Source of the DNA: Carposina sasakii
Lineage: Eukaryota; Arthropoda; Insecta; Lepidoptera; Carposinidae
Direction of reading: 5' to 3'
Length of the DNA: 64,000 nt
NCBI GenBank assembly: GCA_014607495.2
Contig: CP053155.1
Span: 434,001-498,000, forward strand
Shown: positions 53,345-64,000 of the stretch, piece after piece
Layout of the letters: each line of letters starts with the position of its first letter
How positions within the stretch are numbered: the stretch's first letter is position 1
Position numbers and translations under genes: made by a program
The notes under the pieces: generated by a model
Databases searched by the model: none
What the model saw: only the letters and a program-made list of their open reading frames with translations
Told to the model about the DNA's origin: nothing

Positions 53345-54404
53345 CCAGTTATTGGTTTCGAATGCTAATCAGGTTTTCTTCGATAAAATATGTATGATGT
53401 TGAATAATAATAATAATAATAAAAACCTGATACCTATCATAATAACAGTAACTGATTAACTTTATGAAATACTACAGAATATATCAAACGTTTGCATAAG
53501 ATTGTTACCTGTTATATCTACATACCTATATATTTTACTTTTATCAAAATACAAAACTTCTTGTGCTAACGCGATACTTTATTTAGATAGAATACATCAG
53601 ATGCATTTCTTTCTGTGCGTGTCGTAGAGGTCGGAACTCGGGTATTCTCTCAGGCGACAAGCTAGCAACTTGTTACTAAACAATAATATCTGTCCACGCT
53701 ATGCTAAACGTAGTTGTTGGATCTCCCTTTGATCCTGCATTTATGGCTATTCATTTTAAGAACACAGCCGTATATGTAACTATATATTTTTGTAGAATAT
53801 ACTAAAGTCAATTTCCCAAGTTCTTGATAGGTATAAAACTAGCTTAATATAGAGAGGTATTATGTATTTAGGTCTAACATACAGGAAATCCCATTGAAGC
53901 ATTAAATCATATTATCTGTGAATATACGCATGAAGCGAACTAGACCTTGAGATAATGTACTGTAGTTATTAATATCCTATAAGTACAAGTAGTTTAGGGT
54001 GTTAGTGGGTTCGACGAATACGTTAGAACCCAAAGTCAACCTTACCTGCCCGTGGTGCATCCTGATGGTGTATGGACACCTTAAGGATGACGCTAATAGC
54101 TTAAATACCCATTCAGAATGGCACGGAATATTTCCCATTAGATTCGTTACCGGTAGCTAGATTGCTTTATTTGTATTGAGAAATTGAGAGTTTTATTTTG
54201 GATTTGTTTATAATAAAATGGAACAAAAAATAGCTTCATTATCTTATGTCTCTAGGCGTATTGTTTCATCAATGACATCTCTGGATTACCCGCCCCCTTA
54301 TTTTGTGACTTGCGTCCGGTCGCCAATTGGCAGTAGGCTCTGCCAAAGATTGTTATCTTTTATGTTACCTACCGTTAAATCAGTACACTATATTAATAAA
54401 TTAC
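53345..54404. other. Stretch without recognisable gene
   Basis: (AAT)n at about 53406-53423. No domain-bearing ORF. Confidence 0.5.
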
Positions 54405-54625
54405 ACCTCTTGCTCCTCAGCATATTGCAGTCAACTGCTGGACGAAGGTTTCCTTCAGGGCACATCACAAGGCTGCTGCCATAGGGGGGACTTTGCCTAT
54501 TTGTCGCAGTGTATTTTGCGGTCTATGTTGTCAACACGGGAGACGCTGCTGCTCTGCCCACTTTCCGGAAACCCTTAATCGCCTCTTAGGATACCCACCG
54601 GCAGATACGGCAGTTTTAAGAGCTT
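54405..54625 (-). mobile_element. RTE-like 3' region, reverse copy
   Basis: CAGCATATTGCAGTCAACTG and GCCATAGGGGGGACTTTGCC match the inverse of 36340-36430, and AAACCCTTAATCGCCTCTTA matches the inverse of the upstream half. Confidence 0.65.
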
Positions 54626-55492
54626 TGGCTTATTTATTCATGCGTCAACCACATTTTAATGTATATCGTGAAAATATATCATAAGATAATTATCATGTTG
54701 ATACAGGAGATCGATTATAATTATTTTTAGAAATAATATTATCGCCTATTCCGAAGGCGTTAACTAAGTTTTATAATGATTTAAAATCCAACTTTTTAGT
54801 GAAAAATCTTATGTTTATGTATATAGTTTGTCTATTGATATGATTGTTGTTTGGTTGTAGGTATGTAATTGAATTCGTGTTTGTGGAGGTTTGTTCGCAT
54901 AATAAAGAGTATAAGGATAGTGGGTAATCCTGTTCAAATACATTTACTAATAACCAGAGCAATCTGTTGAATATAGCATCATTTTTTCATCAAAATCATT
55001 GATATTTATTATTTGGTCTGATGCATCCTGTCCCGTACTGATGCTGGGTTTCTCTTTCCGTGCATGACGTAAGTGTCGACGAAAATGTGGTGGAACGCCT
55101 ATTATGCTAAGCGTGACTACAAGACTTTCTTCATGGTAGTACAGTATGGTATGAATTATTTGTTACCTACGTACTGTTTACCTTAAGCAAAATATTTTTA
55201 CCCTTTATAGAGAAAACAATTTTATTCTCTTCCTATTGGCATCAATTCTAATTTATTTTATTTCCACACAAATACGAGCAATATGGACGCTAAACGGGCA
55301 ATTTCTCAACTTACTTACTTTCATTTTATTTCTTGCCGTTGTTGCCTGGTGATCTCAGCTACATTTTCATCGCAGCATATTATGTAACTCTACTGGAGTA
55401 TCAAAGCCACAATTTTCATATTTTCAACGGCCAAGTTCCATGTGAAAAAACAGACGTCTTATTGAAAAAATGTAGATAATATGACCATTGGC
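54626..55492. other. Stretch without recognisable gene
   Basis: Nothing beyond short random ORFs. Confidence 0.5.
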
Positions 55493-55826
55493 ATCAGGAG
55501 ATCTACTCTGAAATGCCGCTTTCGAATCTTGCGGTCCGACCGAAGCCCGACCGAATCGAAGCCTTTGACAGCCTTTGACCCTACTACGAAATTGCTTCGG
55601 ATTCATTCATCTGAGTTCACAACTCATTCAAAACCATAGAGAATAATTCACATTGACTAATATTATAAGCTTTCTATTATCTAGCCTTATACCTGTCAAA
55701 TAGAGTTCCATCGGACCGAGTGAAAAAACGGCGCGACTGATCCGATCGAAGGAAGTTCGTAGTAGGAAACACCTCGATATTCGGCCGATACTTCGTTTAT
55801 CGTCACTTCAGAGTAGATCTCCTGAT
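55493..55826. mobile_element. Foldback element with perfect 20-bp ends
   Basis: ATCAGGAGATCTACTCTGAA at 55493-55512 is exactly inverted at 55807-55826. Inner inverse matches (CCCTACTACGAA with TTCGTAGTAGG) show that the two halves are diverged arms. Non-coding, 334 bp. Confidence 0.78.
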
Positions 55827-55829
55827 TCA

Positions 55830-56904
55830 AATTCATCTATTGCATGTCACAGATTAAATAGATGTTACATAAATATTATAGTAGGTACTCGTACATGTGT
55901 GCCAATATACTCGTACTCGAATTCCTAATTAGCTTTCTGAGTGTGCACTGTAGGTATATGACCACTGTGCAATATTTGTTTATAAAGTTAATAATATAAA
56001 TTTGCTGAATTCAGGCAAACACCCCCAATATTCAGTATTTTACTGTTTTTATGCTAGACGTGTCTGTTAAGAGATCTCCTTCATGATAATGCAGTTTGGT
56101 GACCCCACTTTGAGAGCACAGCCAGTGCATAATGTATTATAAGCAAGATAAAGCGAGATACAGCAACATAAAGCAAGATTATTTGCTATAAAATGCTAGC
56201 TCGTGTAGGCTACTCTCAACAGCATGCATTATGGCGGCCTCTCAGCTCGTTCACAACACGCTCTCGCGGCGACCTGCGGCTGACAGTTACCTGCCTGCGG
56301 TGCGGGGGATGAGGTATGTGCAGAGAGGAAAGTTGGATTTATTTCACTGGTATACAAATATAAATATATATTAACAGCAACCCTTAAATAATCAACTATT
56401 CCCGGATAGCTAGGTAAAAAATATATTTGTGGCAATCAATACGATGGGATCGATATTTTATGCCTATTTTTCGCCTTGTCTATGGTTGAAACTTACATTT
56501 GTCTAGATTTAATGGTTCATAAAATATAGCCTTATGTCAGACGGACAGAGTCTTCGTAATAGGGTCCCATGTTTATCATTCGGGTACTTGCGCTCTAACT
56601 ATTGATTTACAAATAATAACAAGGTTCAGAAATCTCGAGTGTTACCTCTGTGCCCGCTCTATGACAGTTGCAGTGAGGCTAGTAATTGAACTAAGTGGCA
56701 TTATCCGGCCGAATGAAGTTATCAGCCGATTAGGAGCCGAGATTACAAGTTATTTCACGCTATTAGCAGCAAATTATGATAACACTAGCGTTAGCAACGG
56801 TGCTTTTTTACACGTTTCAAGTCCCTTAATACTCCTCTCCTTAATGTGACTGACAAACAAAATTAGTCTATGATTAAATAATCATTAAAAATATGATTGC
56901 GTAA
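55830..56904. other. Stretch without recognisable gene
   Basis: AAGCAAGATAAAGCGAGATACAG-type short repetition at 56140-56180; no domain-bearing ORF. Confidence 0.5.
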
Positions 56905-57446
56905 ACCTTTTGACACAGTGTCACTCTCACGATTAAGACGAATATACAGGATGTTTTTTTGTGGCCACCTTTAACGAAGGGTACGTACTCTATACATGAA
57001 ATAAAGTAAGTTTATGCCAAAAAAAATGCTGGGTTTTTTTTTTTTTTTTTAATTTAAATTCCTTGATCGTGCGAAATTTATAGTGTCTAGTGTTTATGTT
57101 AGTTTTTTTATAGACAGATATAAATTATTTTTCGTGAAAAAATCCTGCTACGCGCGTCTATGTGCATTTATGCAGAAAAACGCAGTCTATTTACTCAACT
57201 TTGGACCCTAATATTTTGGAAACCAGACACTTCCCAGGTATGCTTCCATGGAGAGAAATGATCGTGATGATCAGGAGATTCCGTAGTTTTCGGGAACGTT
57301 GACGAACAAAAATCATCCTGTATAATGATATATCTCGTGCAAAAATGCGATTAGCCGTTTAGGCTCCAGAGCGTGCCAAAGAAATATACATCCATGCAAA
57401 CTTACATACTCGAAAAACATAGCCCTCGTTCTGGCGCAGTCGGGTA
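56905..57446 (-). mobile_element. Family C repeat interrupted by MITE A
   Basis: GTCACTCTCACGATTAAGAC before, and GATTAGCCGTTTAGGCTCCA...GGCGCAGTCGGGT after the MITE at 56947-57320. Confidence 0.65.
56947..57320 (+). mobile_element. TA-flanked MITE, family A, nested in family C
   Basis: CAGGATGTTTTTTTGTGGCC to GACGAACAAAAATCATCCTG, flanked by TA; contains an expanded T-run at about 57036-57050. Confidence 0.8.
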
Positions 57447-57478
57447 AAAAGGATAGTACGGCCAAGAGCCAACATTAA

Positions 57479-57603
57479 TACATTCACTGCCACCGACTAC
57501 GTATTTGCGTTTTCTTTGTTTTCTGGAGGTGCCTATTTCCGTTCTGACACTAGGCGTTGAACTAATGTCGGCATGCTTAGAAAATCTGCCGGTAGCGAAT
57601 GCG
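57479..57603. mobile_element. TTAA-flanked MITE (piggyBac-like)
   Basis: TTAA at 57475-57478 and 57604-57607; ends TACATTCACTGCCACCG and CCGGTAGCGAATGCG are imperfect inverse repeats; 125 bp, non-coding. Confidence 0.65.
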
Positions 57604-57607
57604 TTAA

Positions 57608-59567
57608 GGAAGCCCTATGTATGTACTAAGTATTTTTCCTTTTGAACTGTTTTTCCAACCAATTTTCTAGCTCGACTTGGCGCGACTTCTGCCGTGTCTA
57701 GTTTCAACTGTTTATCCACTTACAAACAGACGTGACATATTACAAACTTAACACTAACTTATAATTACTCGGTCGCGAGGCGTGCCAACTTTCAAATATA
57801 GCAATTTAAACTTTATAATAATCAAATTCGAGTTTGATTGTTTGAAGTGCTTCGGCCGAGGTTCTCAGGTTGCGTGACGTCATAGCTAGGGGGGGCAGAG
57901 GTGGAGGGAGAGGGAGATGGACTTAAACCTTAAATTAAGAAGGTTTCATCAAATTAAAGCTTGAGATTGAATTGCTAAATAAGTTTTATTGTGGTGCATA
58001 AAATTATTTATAAATTTTTGAATTACTTTTCTAAAATTGCCTTTCCTCGTTTTGTCTATTTCTAGCGATTAGAAAAGGAATTCAATAATTAATTTCAGTA
58101 GCAGTTTGGTTCGATTAAAAACAATAAGAATAAGATTGTTTCCACTGAGGAGAATTGAGATCTTCACTCCTCCATTAGACATGCCATTCACTCTGTATTA
58201 AGCCGATATTATACTTCCCAATAATTAAACAAAATTCTTAAAGTTTCGACAATCTCTCTATAACTACATATGTGGTTTCACTATAATATTGTTAAACGTT
58301 TGTGTGTATAGATAAATTAAAGAATACGAGTATCAAGAAATTATGTGCTGTCAAAACCATAGAGAAGCAGACCAACCTGACGCTGATTTTTTAACGTTTG
58401 TAAAATCATTTACAGCATTTTAAAATCATACATTTTCATTTACATAGCTATATTCTTTTAATTTTTAGAGTAAGTGCGGTCCTACTATATAGTAAAGTAG
58501 ACGATGAAAGGTGTGTTTACAGCCTTTTGATTACGCTTTCTGTTTACTGATGCCTTATACATATAATTTTCATTTTTATAGTCGACGACAAATGTAAGCC
58601 AGCGATTGGTTCAGCGTAGTATAAATATTAGTCCTATCTAAATTTAAATCAGCCGCATCTCCTTTTTAAGTTTCCTTCGTGATACAGCCCAAACACTCAA
58701 TGCTCTGTACCGGACAGATGTAAGAGTCATTGAACAAATCTCGATAAACAACCAGTCTCGGTTTATAGCATACATTTTGCATAAATTCACGCTTGAGAAT
58801 TGAACGGTGATTTCCAACAGTTCACATACGGATCAGTTAAGTTGTTATTCTCCAATATGAGACACCAGTAACTCAAATATAATTTGAAAATCTGTTTTAG
58901 GATAATCTCTGCGTGTGATAATGTGTAATGAACAGTACTTACCTTTTATTCACTGGAAAATATACTTGTAGGTATAATTTATTGCCATTAAAAACTTTTA
59001 AACAATGTCTAAATTTGACAGATAATCCCTAAATTTTACTGTCAAATATCATTTGAAACAGTGTCTGACCCATGTCTAACCATATTAAGACGTGGTTTTG
59101 TAATAACACCGGCAAAGTCCTATAATAATCATGTCCTTACTATAACAATATCATTACAAATATTACACGGCATTATTATTTGCACACAGCACACAAAACA
59201 TACAAGAAACTGTTTAATATCCTTACCGCGAATATAGCAGGTGCTTTAATTATCGCAAATTCAGATCTGCGAGAATCTCGACGAGAAAGCGCAATTATGT
59301 CGGCGAGAGTCTCGCAGCAAACAGAAAATAATAACTAACGTGCTCATATGTATCTAGTATGGAGCAAGAAAACATTGGAGATGCGATTATGAATGAAAAA
59401 CTACATCCGCAGAGCGTTTTTGTAAATAGTCCTAGGAATTGTAAAATACGGAATTCGTATTACCGCACTAGTTTAAAAGTATATGCTCTGAAAGGTTACA
59501 AAATACGGACTCTATAATATAGAATCGATTACGATATTCTGTTTTCTTTTCAACCTTTAACAATGAC
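57608..59567. other. Stretch without recognisable gene; family E foldback at 58995-59109
   Basis: AAATTTGACAG (59011-59021) and CTGTCAAAT (59039-59047) with the GGTTTTGTAATAACAC end at 59109 mark a family E copy. The rest is AT-rich. Confidence 0.5.
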
Positions 59568-59760
59568 CGGCCCCCTTATTATCTAACTAGCAAAAGCAAA
59601 GCGATAGCGAAAATTGTAAAAAACTCGCTGATTGCTTGTCAAATTCGTATTACGTAAAATGAATTTCAAAGGATCTTTGACATTTCAAGGCGAATATTGT
59701 ACAATTTTCGCTATCGCTTCGCTTCGGCTTTGCTATTGCTTTTACGTAATCAGGGGGCCG
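59568..59760. mobile_element. Foldback MITE with GGCCCCCT ends
   Basis: GGCCCCCTTATTATCTAACT at the left; ACGTAATCAGGGGGCC at the right; AAGCGATAGCGAAAATTGTA pairs with TACAATTTTCGCTATCGCTT. Confidence 0.75.
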
Positions 59761-60377
59761 CTCACTTATTTTGTAACTTGTAGTTTAATACATGATATTT
59801 TGGTGTTATCCTGCCAGTTGAAATATTCAGTGTTCAATATCGATTAAAAAAATAAGATTTTTTTGAATCGATCACTTTGTCCTGTTGTAGTTTGATGGTT
59901 AGCGATAAGTTGACGACCAGTTACAAGTTACTAAATCAGGAGACCGATAATGCAGAATACGGATAATAAGCCACTAGCTATTATAGCCTCCCACCACAAA
60001 AATATTATAGTTTACTGTGACATCCATCTCAAACGGCGGCGACATCATTGAACTAACATTGTTAAGCCGCCTCCTTTTTATCCTTCCTTCATGTTATCTA
60101 CCAAGTAACGCGATATTCTACTATGTAAGGCATATAGAGGTGAAACGTTAGACAATATTTTGTTTAATTTATTATCGTAGAAGAGGTATTGCATGTTATA
60201 TCATGTGAAATTTTATATAAATCTTAGGGTCATTATTCTCGTGGCCCTCGAGACAAATCTATTAGTCTGTCTTATTTATCTATATATTTTTATTTTTTAC
60301 AACAAAGGGGGAATGAAAGATCAGTTGAATTATAATTTAGTTCGTTGGGAGTGGCACCAGCAATGGATTCGATTATT
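59761..60377. other. Stretch without recognisable gene
   Basis: The 153-codon ORF starting at 60193 runs through the adjacent MITE and is not a gene. Confidence 0.5.
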
Positions 60378-60501
60378 CAGTGGGGTAAGCACGAACCTTT
60401 TTACGCGGCGTAACGCTAGCGACTCGCTAGCAAAATCTATCTGTTTTGACAGTTGGACGATAGCGTTATGGACAATCGCGAGATTCGTGCTTACCCCTCT
60501 G
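60378..60501. mobile_element. 124-bp foldback MITE, copy 2
   Basis: CAGTGGGGTAAGCACGAACC to GATTCGTGCTTACCCCTCTG; differs from 9321-9444 at only a handful of positions. Confidence 0.8.
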
Positions 60502-61433
60502 TTCTGGCAGTCGAAACCTTACGCAAAAATATGCTATGGAATCAACTGTTCAAATGTCCGCCATTATTCTGAGTGTTATAAAAATAAACATACGTGTATA
60601 TATTTATGTCTAGGCAACCAAGAATCGGGTTTTTGGGTATCCCACGCATTTTGAATATGTACCTGTACCTACTGTGAGCCACAAAGTTTTACATAGTTAT
60701 TTCCTACAGTAGTTTCAAAGCATTAGCCTTCATACTATACTAACCAAGGTGCAGCATCCAAATTTATAAGCCTCTGGGTACCAAATCAAACAATCCAAGG
60801 AAAAGTTTTCAAAGGGGTCGCGAGCGGGCGTGTGTGAAGTCTCCCTGAATCGTGATTCACAATGGGAAAGGTCGCTTTGTCCCCCAAGTGATGTGGGTTC
60901 GAATCATTACGGAGCTTTGACTTTTACTAGCCTGTTAGCGTCAGCCCGCTTGCGTTAACTGATACTGCTGTTCCGCCATCTTTGATATTGATGTAGAGTG
61001 CGTTTCACCGAAATATAGTCGGCGAAACATGTCACAAGTCATTTTTGCAAGTTTAAAAGATGGAAACACTATGCTTTGTCAAACGTTAGGTTAAATGTGA
61101 GTTCAAAGGTTTTGTTATTTTATGTATTATATATGGTGATGTGAAAAAACTAACTTTATAACATTACTATATTGAGCCTAGCGTCACTTTTTGAGCACCA
61201 GTCAACGAATCTAAATCGAATCTAAACGAATCGAAATTAAATACTGACTGAGTAATTTGAACTATAAATATTTCTAGTATATAAGATAAAACAGAAGTAT
61301 GAAATAGTTTTTTTTACTATGATCAGAATTAATAACCTTTAAAATAAAATAAAATGTTTTTCTCTCAGCTTACATTCACGAATAAATATGTCGCATGTGT
61401 GTAAGTACTTGAGACTTGTTATACATATAAGTT
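60502..61433. other. Stretch without recognisable gene
   Basis: GTGATGTGGGTTCGAATCAT at about 60889-60908 has a B-box-like core but no tRNA fold around it. Confidence 0.45.
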
Positions 61434-61680
61434 ACTCTCATAGTCCGATGGGACGGAAACCCGATACGACCGGAGAGAGATCAGGCGCGGGACCAACAGT
61501 TTTACGTGCTTTCCGAGGCACGAGCTAAGTGACTATGTTGCAACATTAAATAGAATAGAGAGTGCATCTGTGTTTGCGCACACACTTGTGCACTATAATA
61601 TCTCCTGCGTACCTGACCAATCTCCATAGAGATTGATCGCCTTGACCGAAATACGGTCAGAGGTCATCATCATTATTATA
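61434..61680 (+). mobile_element. SINE family 2 copy with inverted 5' segment
   Basis: 61434-61550 matches the body of the SINE in reverse (CATAGTCCGATGGGACGGAA...GTTTTACGTGCTTTCCGAGG), whereas 61554-61680 matches the following part in forward orientation (AATAGAGAGTGCATCTGTGT...GAAATACGGTCAGAGGTCAT) with an ATCATCATT tail. The two segments are adjacent in the normal element. Confidence 0.75.
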
Positions 61681-62589
61681 AGTAGCACCGTGACTGTAAG
61701 CTGACCTCAATCTACCTATATAGTAAACCTATCTCCATGTGTAAGACCGGACCCCGGCATACACACACAATCACACGGGCCTGACGGGCCTCAGGGAAAT
61801 AAGAGGCGGAACCACCGCACTAGGGTACCGTAGGCCATCGCTAAATGTCTCTCGCTCTAGTGTTATAAGATTACGGTCCAGCATTGTTGTAGCCTTGTAT
61901 ATTTATTTCTGCACTGACTAGAGATTAAGTTTGTTAAGTATATATAAAACTTCATAACGTTTTTTGGTTTGTTTATGTTAGTATCAAATGTTCATATAAA
62001 ATACAGTGGTCCTGCTATCTGTTTGTCCCTATGTACATTTAGATCTTTACGGTTTTTTTAAATCGATAGAGTGATTCAAGAGAAAGGTATATGTGTCTAA
62101 CTAAGGACCCTTTCCGGCTTCGCACGAAGTCGTGGTAGGCCGCTAATAATCTATAAAATGCTCTGTTTTTCTGACTTAAATTATCATATATCTCTATCTT
62201 TTCTAGGATAAAAGATAAACACTCGAGTCTGTATTCTGGCTAGAATCTTAATTATAACCTGCTTTGATATAAAATGCATAAAAACAGTACATATTAATTA
62301 GATTACTTAAACGCGGAATAAAGTATTCTTCTTGATAACGTTAGAATGACAAATTCCATCTTGACCAGACCGTGCTTCTTAACTTATTCTTAGAAGTTTT
62401 TTCATGCTTTAGTGACATTTCTCATGTTCGCGTGAAATTTAGAGAAATTCTTTCTTATCGGATGCCTACTTACGCCGTATAAAAAACAACGTACAAGTTT
62501 TAGTGAGTCTAAGGTTAGCGGTTAAGGCTGTGCGTTGATCTGTTAGTTTATCAGAACACAACTTTTTATTTGTATCATAATAAATTAAT
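61681..62589. other. Stretch without recognisable gene
   Basis: A short Helitron-like scrap (TTCGCACGAAGTCGTGG) at about 62117. Nothing else. Confidence 0.5.
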
Positions 62590-62795
62590 AATTGGTCTAG
62601 TAGGTAGTAGTGACCCTGCCTGCGACGCCATAGGTCCTGGGTTCGAATCCAGGTAGGTGCAATCATTGATGAATATCGATGTTTGTTTCAGAGTCATGGA
62701 TGTTTCTGTACTTATCTATTTATTTATATACCGTTGCTTAGTACCCACGACACAAGACCTTAGGGATCTTAATGTGTGTGTTGTGTAGTGTGAAA
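62590..62795 (+). mobile_element. tRNA-derived SINE, family 3
   Basis: TGGTCTAGTAGG (A-box-like) and GGTTCGAATCC (perfect B box) in a tRNA-like head, then CATGGATGTTTCTGTACTTA, ATATACCGTTGCTTAGTACC and CACGACACAAGACCTTAGGG as in the 32160 copy. Confidence 0.72.
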
Positions 62796-62829
62796 AAAAA
62801 ATGGTAGCAGCTGGATGGCAAAAATGGAA

Positions 62830-62900
62830 GATAGAGCCTTTTGGCGTGCTTTAGACGAGGCCTACGTCTAGCAGTGGACTACAATAGGCTGATGATGATG
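62830..62900 (+). mobile_element. RTE-like 3' end
   Basis: TTTTGGCGTGCTTTAGACGA...CGTCTAGCAGTGGACTACAA with TAGGCTGATGATGATG. Lies just after the SINE, as also at 32395-32478. Confidence 0.65.
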
Positions 62901-62904
62901 TATA

Positions 62905-64000
62905 AATAACAATTTAATCTTATAAGCATGATCCTTTGTTAAATTACTTGCAAAGAACTTCACACTTCAAAACCTCTAATGATACTCTGTTACAGAGCTA
63001 GGTAGGTAACTTCCCAGAATTTTTAACGCCCCCACTTTGTGTAGGAAAAGCAATTTCGTACACAATCCCAAAGTTTCTCGAGATTACTTAAATTTGCGTT
63101 TACAAATTCAACTTCAGACAGAAATAGGAGAAATATACGAGTTCCTTATAAAAGGCAGACGTTCCCCGAGCGACGATAAAACGTAACTTCGATTCGCAAA
63201 TCAACTTTAAATGGTTCCTTCTTAGACTTAAATCCTACCTTTTTCGTGAAACTATTCTACCACGAGACGACAATCTGCTCCTTTATCGTTATCCACATAA
63301 TCCATTGCTGTTTTGACTTGTAACTGGTTTTCAATCTACGCATATTCGCCGCAGTGTATATCGAATGGTGTATAATGTCGTATTTAAATTCGGCAAATAG
63401 GAATATTTAGTTGAAGTGCCTCGTTTAAGATCCAGTTTATAACCCGTGGGTAGGTTCCTCGCAAAGTAAGGCGAATAGAGTCGTCCCGCTTGGAATTAGA
63501 CACTATTGTTAAACGGGAATGCGTAGGATTACCGTTGATAGCATAATTTTTTAGATATAACTAGCTGGCTGTTGATAGTATCATCACCATGAATTACATA
63601 CTGTAAATCTGGCTTAGTATTATACATACTGAAAAAGGACGAATACATTTAAGTTACGTAAATGATTCGATGCTATTTAAAATTAATTTGATTATAGATT
63701 AACTCTGGAAAAAAAATATTATAAATTAACTGTAGAAAAAAATTCGATGGTGAAATAAAAATAGTTTAACATTCCTACTTAATATGTTTTTTTTTTTTAT
63801 ATTAAGCAGCATAATATGTATTTGCTTTTATTTGACTAAATGACAGAGAAAAAACAGAACAAGGAAACAAAGATGCTCTATCAATTAAAATTGTAATAAT
63901 ATAATCCTTCTGTAATTATACATTTTCTGTACTGATATAAAATAGCAACGCGGCAACGGCCGTAGAAACAAACACCTAAACATTAATTTACTAACATCTA
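62905..64000. other. Stretch without recognisable gene
   Basis: AT-rich, no domain-bearing ORF and no repeat family recognised. Confidence 0.5.

Noticed and set aside
60193..60654. 153-codon ORF
   Set aside because: It runs straight through the 124-bp MITE at 60378-60501, so its sequence is a composite of repeat and flank.

Overview
The window looks like non-genic chromosomal DNA from an insect, most likely a moth or butterfly (Lepidoptera). This rests on low GC, many short dispersed repeats of lepidopteran type (Helitrons with TC...CTAG ends, tRNA-derived SINEs, RTE-like LINE tails ending in GATGATGAT, TA-flanked and hAT MITEs), and eukaryotic transposon ORFs. I found no host protein-coding gene, no confident functional tRNA or rRNA gene and no CRISPR array. 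It could be intergenic DNA or a very large intron. No computation or search was run; boundaries and identities were read by eye.

Two elements carry substantial coding sequence. (1) At 357-2112 (+) lies a complete Tc1/mariner-superfamily element with perfect 42-bp terminal inverted repeats, TA target duplications and one uninterrupted 453-codon transposase. The catalytic residues are D187, D277 and E360, a DD82E spacing like that of the family called Sailor. (2) At 25501-30507 (-) lies a Ty3/gypsy-type retrotransposon with 436-bp LTRs that read as identical and a 4-bp TACA duplication. Its gag-protease part is open, but pol breaks at a homopolymer run. After the reverse transcriptase core, RNase H and most of integrase are replaced by a second protease domain from a related lineage, followed by the integrase C-terminus. 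A third, decayed RT/integrase piece follows.

The most unusual structure sits in the non-coding 3' part of this retrotransposon. Each of the two integrase C-termini is followed by an array of small hairpins (27097-26939 and 26385-26173 in sense direction). Stem sequences change from hairpin to hairpin but stay complementary, while the loops keep a GAUGGA/GAAGGA core. In the second array the imperfect stem positions are G.U pairs only in the sense RNA. This looks like selection on RNA structure.

The rest is a mosaic of small elements. It includes LINE 3' fragments at 3230-3748, 11452-12057, 19700-20165 and 53195-53342; six copies of one TA-flanked MITE family; Helitrons at 22199-22994, 47061-47405 and 47608-48488, two of them with approximately 127-bp tandem repeats; and a nested Helitron complex at 43921-45044. 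There is also a SINE copy with an internal inversion at 61434-61680, a 720-bp inverted repeat at 31138-31857, a GC-rich hairpin cluster at 38438-38776, and hAT-like MITEs at 18330-18520 (perfect 8-bp duplication) and 39562-39711. Intervening stretches are AT-rich with nothing recognisable.
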